Shown piece by piece: positions 50,151 to 57,026 of a DNA stretch of 64,000 nt. Every line of letters starts with the position of its first letter. Position 1 is the stretch's first letter. A program made the position numbers and the translations under genes. Origin of the DNA: Halobaculum sp. MBLA0143. GTDB lineage: Archaea; Halobacteriota; Halobacteria; Halobacteriales; Haloferacaceae. The stretch lies in assembly GCF_041361465.1 (NCBI RefSeq), contig NZ_JBGKAC010000001.1:310001-374000 (forward strand), read 5' to 3'. The notes below the pieces were generated by a model that did no database searches, was not told the origin of the DNA, and saw only the letters and a list, made by a program, of their open reading frames with translations.

Positions 50151-51380
50151 TCAGTACTGGTACGGTCGCAGCTGGTCCGCCAGCGCCCCCTCCTCGTCGT
50201 CTTCCACCTTGTCGCGGGCGTCCTCGAAGTCCTGGCGACGCACCTCCGAACGACTGTCGCGGATGGCGAACATCCCCGCCTCCGTCGTGAGCGCGTTGAG
50301 GTCCGCCCCGGAGTAGTCGTCCAGCTCGGCCGCGATGTCCGCGAACCCGACGTCGTCCGCGACGCTCATGTCGCGGGTGTGGATCTCCAGGATCTTCTCG
50401 CGACCCTCGGGGCCCGGCTTGGGCACCTCGATGAGCCGGTCGAACCGACCCGGCCGGAGAATCGCCTCGTCCAACATGTCGAACCGGTTGGTGGCGGCGA
50501 TGATCCGCACCTCGCCGCGGTCCTCGAACCCGTCCATCTCCGACAGCAGCTGCATCATCGTCCGTTGGACCTCGGCGTCGCCGGAGGTCTTCGAGTCCGT
50601 CCGCTTGGCGGCGACGGCGTCGATCTCGTCGATGAAGATGACTGCCGGCTCGCGTTCGGCGGCGAGTTCGAACAGGTCACGCACGAGCCGTGCGCCCTCG
50701 CCGATGAACTTCCGGACGAGCTCGGAGCCGGCCATCTTGATGAACGTGGCGTCCGTCTCGTTGGCGACCGCCTTGGCCAGCATCGTCTTCCCCGTCCCCG
50801 GCGGGCCGTGGAGGAGCACACCGCTCGGCGGCTCCACGCCCACTTCGCGGAACTGGTCGGCGTTGACCAACGGGTCCTCGACGGCCTCGCGCACCTCGCG
50901 GACCTGCTCGTCGATCCCGCCGATATCGTCGTACACCACTTCGGGAGAGCCGTCGACTTCCATCGCCTGAGCACGAGCGTCCGTCTCGTCGTCCAGCACC
51001 GTCTGGATAGAGAAGGAGTCGTTGATGGCGACGCGGTCGCCGGCCTCGAGGTTGTCGGCCCGCTCTGCCGACACTTCCGTCAGCACCTCCTGGTTGTTGC
51101 CGTGTTGTTTGATGACGACACCGTCGTCCGTCAGCTCCTCGACCGTGGCGACGTACAACGACGAGGTCTTCAGCGCCTCGTTGCGACGCTTCAGTTCGTC
51201 TACCTCCTCGCGGAGGCCGTTCCGCCGAGACTCTGCGTCCTCCAGACGGTCGTCCAGTTCCTCGTTCACCTGGACGATCCGAGCGAAGTGCTTCTGCATC
51301 GCGTCGAGCCGTTCCTGGTCGCTCATCTCCGGATCCAGATCCAGACGAGGGCGCTCCGGGAGAGAAGGGCTCCGTGACAT
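50151..51380 (-). CDS. pan: Proteasome-activating nucleotidase (PAN)
   Basis: AAA+ ring ATPase that unfolds substrates and feeds them to the 20S proteasome. The 409-residue protein has an N-terminal coiled coil (about 19-72), an OB domain (VATVEELTDDGVVIKQHG onwards), Walker A GPPGTGKT (192-199), Walker B VIFIDEIDAVAAKR, and the arginine finger region ILRPGRFDRL. The C-terminus reads PYQY: the HbYX motif that docks into the alpha ring normally has Tyr as next-to-last residue, here it is Gln with Tyr last. ATTAAGAA about 27 nt before the ATG is the promoter. Confidence 0.95.
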   Translation of the reverse strand: MSRSPSLPERPRLDLDPEMSDQERLDAMQKHFARIVQVNEELDDRLEDAESRRNGLREEVDELKRRNEALKTSSLYVATVEELTDDGVVIKQHGNNQEVLTEVSAERADNLEAGDRVAINDSFSIQTVLDDETDARAQAMEVDGSPEVVYDDIGGIDEQVREVREAVEDPLVNADQFREVGVEPPSGVLLHGPPGTGKTMLAKAVANETDATFIKMAGSELVRKFIGEGARLVRDLFELAAEREPAVIFIDEIDAVAAKRTDSKTSGDAEVQRTMMQLLSEMDGFEDRGEVRIIAATNRFDMLDEAILRPGRFDRLIEVPKPGPEGREKILEIHTRDMSVADDVGFADIAAELDDYSGADLNALTTEAGMFAIRDSRSEVRRQDFEDARDKVEDDEEGALADQLRPYQY

Positions 51381-51483
51381 TGTGATACACCCCTACTTCG
51401 GTGCCGTTCTTAATGGGGCTTTGGGTCTCGTGACCTTTTTCTTTCTCGACCCCGTCACGGAACACTCTCGGCTCGACCGACCG

Positions 51484-53289
51484 TCACTCCAGGCCGAGGA
51501 GCGCGGCCGCCCGGTCGAGGAAGTCGTCGTAGACGCCGATCGCCGACTCCACCGGCTCCGCGGTCGTCAGGTCGACGCCGGCCGTCTGGAGAATCTCCAA
51601 CGGGTACGCGCTGCCGCCGGCCTCCAGGGCCCGCCGGTAGTCGGCCGCGGCCGACTCCCCGTCTTCCCGGATCGACTCCACGATGGCCGCCGCGGCGGAG
51701 ATCCCGGTCGCGTACTGGTAGACGTAGAAGTCGTAGTAGAAGTGCGGGATCCGCATCCACTCCCGCCGGATCAGGTCGTCGACGTTCACCGCGTCCGTCG
51801 CGTAGAACGTCTCTTTCACCTCGCCGTACAGTTCGTCGAACGCGTCCGGCGTCAACGGCCGGCCCGCCTCCGCGTGTTCGTGGATCCGTTGCTCGAAGTC
51901 CGCGAACATCGTCTGCCTGAACAACGTCGACCGGAACCGTTCGAGGTACTGGTCGATGGCGTGTGCTCGCAGTTCGTCGTCGTCGACGTTCTCCAACAGG
52001 TGGTGGGTCAGCAACGTCTCGTTGACCGTCGAGGCCACCTCCGCGACGAAGATCTCGTAGTTGGCGTCGTGCCACGGCTGGGCGTCGTTGGCCAGCTCCG
52101 AGTGCATCGAGTGACCCAGTTCGTGTGCCAGCGTGTACAGCGAGGACACGTCGTCCTGGTAGTTCATCATGATGAACGGCTGGCTGTCGTACGTCCCCGC
52201 GGAGTAGGCGCCGGAGCGCTTCCCACGGTTCTCGTACACGTCCACCCACCGCGACTCCAGCCCCTCCGCCATCCGCGACTGGTACGCCTCACCCAGCGGC
52301 GCGACGGCGTCGACGACGAGTTCCTTCGCGCGGTCGTACGGAATCTCCGGGCTCTCGTCGCCCGTCAGCGACATGTACACGTCCCAGCTCTCGACGGTGT
52401 CGACGCCCAGGGCCTCCCGTTTCAGCTCCGCGTGCCGGCCGAGCGTGTCTGCGTTTTCTGTCACCGTGTCGACGAGCGTGTCGTACACCTCGACGGGGAC
52501 GTTCGGCCCGTCCAGCGCCGCCGCCCGCGCGGAGTCGTACCCCCGGGCGTCGGCGGTCTTCACGTGGGTCTTGACCGCCTTCGACAGCGTCGTCCCGACG
52601 GTGTTGCGGACCGTCCCCCACTCCTCGTAGAACGACTCGTGGACGTCCTGGCGGAACGCACGGTCGGGCTTCTGGAGCAGCGTCGTGAAGTTGCTCTGTG
52701 AGATCTCGACGGGCTCGCCGTCCGGCCCGTCGACGGTCGGGAACTCCATGTCCGCGTTCGTCAGCATCTGGTACGTCTCGCTCGCGGCGTCCAACACCTC
52801 GCTCAGCTCCGACAGCAGCTCCTCTACCTCCGTCGAGCGAGTGTGTTCTCGTTGTCGCCGCACGTCGTCGAAGTAGTGTTCGTACTCCGCCAGCGCCGGC
52901 TCCTCGTCGACGAACGCCGCCAGCGTGTCGTCGGCCATCGCCTGCAGCTCCGGCTCCAGGAAGCTGACCGTGCTCGACAGCTCCGCCCTCATCGACTGGG
53001 CCTTCGCCGTCATCGCCTGGTACTCCTGGTTGCGGGTGTCCTCGTTGGACCGCAGCTGGGCGTACTGGGCGACACGGGCGGCGTCCCGCGAGACGGACTC
53101 GTACGTCTGTAGCAGCTCTCGCAGCGTCGCGGCGCTCTCGTCGACTCGCCCCTCGTAGGCGGCGAGATCGTTGAACCGCTCCTGGACGGACGCCAGCGTC
53201 TCCTCCCAGACCTCGTCGTCTTCGAACAACGACTCGATACTCCACTTGAACTCCTCGTCGATCTCCGAGCGTTCGGGGACGCTACTCAT
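51484..53289 (-). CDS. pepF: Oligoendopeptidase F
   Basis: M3B family zinc oligopeptidase of 601 residues that degrades short cytoplasmic peptides. The zinc site is HELGHSMHS (HExxH, the third ligand lies in the ANYEIFVAEVASTVNE helix, Glu). The N-terminal helical lobe (FKWSIESLFEDDEVWEETLASVQERF) and C-terminal domain (WMRIPHFYYDFYVYQYATG) are complete. A GTTTTACCC box lies about 27 nt before the ATG. It is upstream of pan by 103 bases on the same strand and likely works after the proteasome. Confidence 0.94.
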   Translation of the reverse strand: MSSVPERSEIDEEFKWSIESLFEDDEVWEETLASVQERFNDLAAYEGRVDESAATLRELLQTYESVSRDAARVAQYAQLRSNEDTRNQEYQAMTAKAQSMRAELSSTVSFLEPELQAMADDTLAAFVDEEPALAEYEHYFDDVRRQREHTRSTEVEELLSELSEVLDAASETYQMLTNADMEFPTVDGPDGEPVEISQSNFTTLLQKPDRAFRQDVHESFYEEWGTVRNTVGTTLSKAVKTHVKTADARGYDSARAAALDGPNVPVEVYDTLVDTVTENADTLGRHAELKREALGVDTVESWDVYMSLTGDESPEIPYDRAKELVVDAVAPLGEAYQSRMAEGLESRWVDVYENRGKRSGAYSAGTYDSQPFIMMNYQDDVSSLYTLAHELGHSMHSELANDAQPWHDANYEIFVAEVASTVNETLLTHHLLENVDDDELRAHAIDQYLERFRSTLFRQTMFADFEQRIHEHAEAGRPLTPDAFDELYGEVKETFYATDAVNVDDLIRREWMRIPHFYYDFYVYQYATGISAAAAIVESIREDGESAAADYRRALEAGGSAYPLEILQTAGVDLTTAEPVESAIGVYDDFLDRAAALLGLE

Positions 53290-53352
53290 ACACGCCGGGA
53301 GGGGAGCGGTCAGGGTAAAACTTCGCGTCTCCGACGGCCGAACCGGTTCCCG

Positions 53353-53589
53353 TCAGTCGTCCATCGCGATGTACGTCTGCGTCCGTTCGACCCCCTCCAG
53401 CGAACGGACGTCGCCGGCGACGACCCGTTTCACGTCGCCCGGGCTGTCCGTCGTCACCTTCACGACGAAGTCGACGTCGCCGGCGACGATGTGTGCCTCG
53501 ACGACGTCGTCCGTGTCGGCCAGTGCGGACTTCACCCGGTCCGCCTCGCCGGTGTTGGCCTTCACCATGACGTAGGCGGTGACAGTCAC
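53353..53589 (-). CDS. Stand-alone RAM (Lrp ligand-binding) domain protein
   Basis: A 78-residue protein that is only the RAM/AsnC effector domain: AYVMVKANTGEADRVKSALADTDDVVEAHIVAGDVDFVVKV, then ERTQTYIAMDD. It lacks a helix-turn-helix, so it cannot bind DNA by itself; it may oligomerise with full Lrp proteins or bind a small molecule. Its start overlaps the stop of the TrkA-type gene by 4 nt, so the two are translationally coupled. Confidence 0.87.
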   Translation of the reverse strand: MTVTAYVMVKANTGEADRVKSALADTDDVVEAHIVAGDVDFVVKVTTDSPGDVKRVVAGDVRSLEGVERTQTYIAMDD

Positions 53590-54287
53590 GCGGACTCACC
53601 TCCGGCAGCGGCCGCGGCCGCCTCCTCGTCGGACCGGCCCAAGAGGAGCTGACGCACGTCTCCCAACACGTCGAAGTCCGCCAGCACCGCGATCCGGTCG
53701 CCCGTCTCCAGAGAGTCGTCCGGCAACGGGATCCCCATCGGGCCGTCGGCCTTGCCGAACGCCAACACTCGAGCCTGCGAGGGGAGCGTCACCTCCGAGA
53801 GGTTGTACCCCTTCATCGGGGAGTCGTCCGTGACGGTGAACAACACCACCTGGAGGTTCTCCGCCACGTCCGCGATGGCCTGGAGGTTCCCGCCCAGCAG
53901 GGCGTTCTTGGCGCCGATGGCACCCAGTCGCTCCGGGTAGACGATCTCGTCTACCTCCTCGGCGTACTTCTGGTAGATCCCCTCGCGGTAGTCCTCGTCG
54001 ATCCGCATCACCGTCCGGCAGTCGTGGTGTTTGCCGATCAGGCACGCGGCGAAGTTGGTGTTGAGATCACCCGTCAGCGCACCCAGCGCGTCCGCGTCGG
54101 CGACCCCCGCCTCCACGAGCAGCTCCTCGTGGGAGCCGTCGCCCTCGAGACACTCGAACCCGTCCGTGCGTGCCCGAGCCGCACAGTCCGTGTCCGACTC
54201 GACGAGGGTCACCTCGTGACCCTCCTCACGCAACACGCGGGCCGTCCGCAGTCCAACCCGACCGGCACCGACGATGAGGAATCGCAT
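53586..54287 (-). CDS. trkA: TrkA-type potassium uptake regulator (KTN)
   Basis: A 233-residue cytosolic NAD-binding regulator of K+ uptake. The Rossmann start MRFLIVGAGRVGLRTARVLREEGHEVTLVE is the TrkA_N (RCK_N) domain; CLEGDGSHEELLVEAGV and DALGALTGDLNTNFAACLIGK fit it. Residues about 145-220 are a TrkA_C domain (GYNLSEVTLPSQARVLAFGK, DSLETGDRIAVLADFD). A CCTTTTACGG box about 27 nt before the ATG supports the start. It overlaps the RAM-domain gene behind it by 4 nt. No TrkH subunit is in the window. Confidence 0.9.
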   Translation of the reverse strand: MRFLIVGAGRVGLRTARVLREEGHEVTLVESDTDCAARARTDGFECLEGDGSHEELLVEAGVADADALGALTGDLNTNFAACLIGKHHDCRTVMRIDEDYREGIYQKYAEEVDEIVYPERLGAIGAKNALLGGNLQAIADVAENLQVVLFTVTDDSPMKGYNLSEVTLPSQARVLAFGKADGPMGIPLPDDSLETGDRIAVLADFDVLGDVRQLLLGRSDEEAAAAAAGGESA

Positions 54288-54394
54288 ACTCCGGCGGTAC
54301 GACAGGTCTCCGTAAAAGGATTGTCCCACAGCCGCCGGCTGGAGCGGCTGTGTCGCCGGAAACGCTTATCTGTCGAGACGTGGCATCGTATCAC

Positions 54395-54625
54395 ATGGTT
54401 CGGGCGTACGTGATGGTCCGGGCGGGAACTGGGGCGGTGGAGACGGTGGCCGACGCGGTTCGGGCGACCCCGCACGTCGCGGAGGCACACGTTGTCGCCG
54501 GCGACTACGACGTAATCGCGGAAGTCGAGACCGGGGAGATGTACGACGTGATGGAGATCGTCGCCAACGAACTCCACGAGGTCGCGGGCGTCGAGACGAC
54601 GAAGACGTACGTCTGTATCGAGTGA
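54395..54625 (+). CDS. Stand-alone RAM (Lrp ligand-binding) domain protein
   Basis: A 76-residue RAM-domain protein similar to the one downstream of trkA: VRAYVMVRAGTGAVETVADAVRATPHVAEAHVVAGDYDVIAEVETGE then TTKTYVCIE. Like its partner it has no DNA-binding domain. It is divergent from trkA, sharing a 107-base intergenic region; CGCTTATC about 27 nt before the ATG is its promoter. The pair flanking the potassium regulator suggests a common ligand or control. Confidence 0.88.
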   Translation: MVRAYVMVRAGTGAVETVADAVRATPHVAEAHVVAGDYDVIAEVETGEMYDVMEIVANELHEVAGVETTKTYVCIE

Positions 54626-54750
54626 ACGACCCCACCCGACTCTCCCGGCGCTGCGTGCTCCGGTCCTCGGGGGCAGGACTCTGACGTGGACTCCCGGCAA
54701 CCAGCCACCGACAGCGGACCGGCGACTCTCGCCGTTCGGCGTCCCACCAC

Positions 54751-55013
54751 TCACACGCACGTCCACTCGTGGACAGCAGGTCGAACGGCCGCTGGGATCA
54801 GGTTCGCGGCGTGATCGGTCTCGTCGCGGAGGCAGTCGTAGAGCGCGTCCGTGTGGCCGTACCGGTCGTGACACACTCGGTGTGACGGCAGTCGGACCGA
54901 CGGAACTCGGCGGCACGGTTGGCGCAGTGGAGGCACTGCCGGGCGGACTCCTGAAGGTCGTCGCGTCGCTCGTCGAGAGGGTTCTCCGTGACCGACTCGC
55001 CGACTTCGTTCAC
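54751..55013 (-). pseudogene. Frameshifted cysteine-rich small gene
   Basis: The first frame from ATG 55013 reads MNEVGESVTENPLDERRDDL, then ESARQCLHCANRAAEFRRSDCRHTEC, acidic and protein-like, and then degenerates to threonine/arginine noise. From the same point the next frame continues sensibly: CHDRYGHTDALYDCLRDETDHAANLIPAAVRPAVHEWTCV, ending at 54751. The frames meet in a TGTGTG run, so a one-base slip (mutation or sequencing error) is the simple explanation. Joined, it is about 87 residues with CLHC and further Cys/His that could bind zinc. Function unknown. Confidence 0.55.
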
Positions 55014-55050
55014 TCCGTGAGGTCGGAGACCCCACCTCGAGACTGCCGGC

Positions 55051-55545
55051 CTACAGCTCTCGCCGCGGGGCCGGCGTGGTGTTCTCGTACTCGACGAGCC
55101 GGAAACGGTCGTACTCCCGTTCGTTCACGACCTCCCAGCCGGCGCCGAGGTACGGGAACACGGCGTCGCCCTCGAGCTGCTCTGGCAGTTCGGAGACGAA
55201 CGCTCGGTCGGTGAACGGGAGGAACGTCCGGTAGACGGCGCCGCCGCCGATGACCGACAGCACGCTCCCCCCGGCTGCCTCGGCGGCCGCGACGGCGGCC
55301 GCTCGCGAGGTGACGAACGCCACGTCGTCGCGTTCGCTCGTCCGGTCCTCGTCGCGGGTCAACACCAGGTTCGTCGACTCCGGAATCGGCTCCATCTCCT
55401 CGAACGTCTGTCGGCCGACGACCACCGGGTCACCTCGAACCCGGTCGCGGTACTGGTCGAAGTCCTCCGGGTACGACCACGGCACCCCACTGTCCACGCC
55501 GACCCCGCCCGTCCGCGACACCGCGACGACTGCCTGAATCTCCAT
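55051..55545 (-). CDS. folA: Dihydrofolate reductase
   Basis: Reduces dihydrofolate to tetrahydrofolate with NADPH. The 164-residue protein has the family shape: IQAVVAVSRTGGVGVDSGVPWSYPEDFDQYRDRVRGDPVVVGRQTFEEM (with the Asp of the PEDF segment as the catalytic acid candidate), VIGGGAVYRTFLPFTDRAFVSEL and the terminal strand REYDRFRLVEYE. Many haloarchaea have this bacterial-type enzyme. The ATG at 55545 gives the usual MEIQAVVAVS start. Confidence 0.92.
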   Translation of the reverse strand: MEIQAVVAVSRTGGVGVDSGVPWSYPEDFDQYRDRVRGDPVVVGRQTFEEMEPIPESTNLVLTRDEDRTSERDDVAFVTSRAAAVAAAEAAGGSVLSVIGGGAVYRTFLPFTDRAFVSELPEQLEGDAVFPYLGAGWEVVNEREYDRFRLVEYENTTPAPRREL

Positions 55546-55581
55546 ACGACCGACAGGCTCCGGAGGAGAAAACACCCTGCG

Positions 55582-57000
55582 TTAGCGGTAGCCGATGTTG
55601 GCGAGGTGTTCTAACACCTCCTCGGGGAGTTCCTCCTCGCCGTCCGCCCGCGGGCTCGCCGACGACGGCTCGGCCCGGTCGGCGGCGATCCGGTCGACCA
55701 CGACGGACGGCTCCCCCGGCCCGGTTCCGAGCCGACCCTGGGCGTCGTGGGCGTGGACCCGCGCCGCCTCGCCGTCCCAGTAGGCCACCTTCTCGACGCC
55801 CGGTCCGGCCAGGTCACGGTACAGCGCCGCCGACTCACTCACGTACTGCTCGTGGTCGTCGCCACAGAACTCTCGGGCGGTCTGGAGCTTCGGCCCGTCG
55901 ATGGGCCGCCGGTACACCAGCGTCTCGCCGCCGGGCGCCGCGAAGACGCCGTCGTCGACCGCCGTGCGAGCGGGTTCGTCGCTCCCGTCCCCCTCGCCGC
56001 CACTGTCGTCCCTCTCGCCGCCACCGTCGTCGCCGTCGAACCCCGTCACGGGCTCGACCCACCGTTGTACGGCCGCGGGGAACCGCGCAATCGTCGCCAG
56101 ATCGTCGATCCGGCGGGCGGTCGCCTGGCCGGGCGCCCGAACCACGAGCGGGACGTGTGTCAGGTGTTCGTGGGTGCCGAGGGTGTGGGCGATCGACGCC
56201 GGACCGTCCGCCAACGGCGACAGCTCCCCCAGACCGTCGCCGTGGTCGGCGGTGACGACGACGAGTGTGTCGTCCAACAGTCCGCGGTCGGCCAGCCCGC
56301 CGACGACGCGCTCGGCGACGGCGTCGGCCTGTCGAATCCCCCCGTCGTACAGCGGGGCCAGCGCGTCCAGGTACCACAGCGGGTGCCGGCCGCCGTAGAA
56401 CTTCCAGACGAACTGGCCGCGGCCGATCTCCGACTGGAGCCGCCGGGCCTCCTCGTCGCCCCACTCGTCGTACGCCGGCAGGGGGAGGTACGGCCGGTGA
56501 CCGTCCATCACGTTGACACACGCCCCCCACGCCCCGTCCCGGTCGTCGACCCACTCCAGGAACTGGTCGGCGTACCAGAACCCAGTGGGTGCCTCCATCT
56601 CGAAGTCCCCCGGCTGTTCGTGGTCCGTCGGCACCTCGCTGGGCACACCACGGACGGTGTCGAACGGCCCACCCAGCCCGACCGGGTGGTCCGTGATGTA
56701 CACGTTCGAGGAGAACACGCCGGTGTCGTAGCCGGCCTCGCTCAGCGCGTCCCAGACGCTGTCGCCGCCGTCGGCGGTCGTCGTGATCTCGATTCCGTGG
56801 CTCGGCACGCTCCGCCCGGTCCAGACACTGGCGTGCGAGGGGAGACTCCAGGTGCTCGGGGCGCGGGCCTGGCCGTAGACGGTCGACTCGGCCGCGAACG
56901 ACTCCAGGAACGGGGTCGTCGCCCGTCGGTGGCCGTGTAGCGAGGTGTTGGCCGCCCGCACGGAGTCCAACACGACTAACAGTACGTTCGGTTCGGTCAC
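55582..57000 (-). CDS. Sulfatase-family hydrolase
   Basis: A 472-residue alkaline-phosphatase/sulfatase-fold enzyme. It starts NVLLVVLDSVRAANTSLHGH with the metal Asp, followed by the APSTWSLPSHASVWTG region, where the formylglycine position (C/S-x-P-x-R) is Ser and the Arg is His, as often in haloarchaeal homologues. VVVTADHGDGLGE gives further metal ligands. It may act on sulfate or phosphate esters of polysaccharide or lipid. An acidic insertion lies near 330-350. It starts 26 nt after the GH31 stop, so both are in one operon. Confidence 0.87.
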   Translation of the reverse strand: MTEPNVLLVVLDSVRAANTSLHGHRRATTPFLESFAAESTVYGQARAPSTWSLPSHASVWTGRSVPSHGIEITTTADGGDSVWDALSEAGYDTGVFSSNVYITDHPVGLGGPFDTVRGVPSEVPTDHEQPGDFEMEAPTGFWYADQFLEWVDDRDGAWGACVNVMDGHRPYLPLPAYDEWGDEEARRLQSEIGRGQFVWKFYGGRHPLWYLDALAPLYDGGIRQADAVAERVVGGLADRGLLDDTLVVVTADHGDGLGELSPLADGPASIAHTLGTHEHLTHVPLVVRAPGQATARRIDDLATIARFPAAVQRWVEPVTGFDGDDGGGERDDSGGEGDGSDEPARTAVDDGVFAAPGGETLVYRRPIDGPKLQTAREFCGDDHEQYVSESAALYRDLAGPGVEKVAYWDGEAARVHAHDAQGRLGTGPGEPSVVVDRIAADRAEPSSASPRADGEEELPEEVLEHLANIGYR

Positions 57001-57026
57001 TGCTGTCGCTGGGTCGGCCGCCGATT

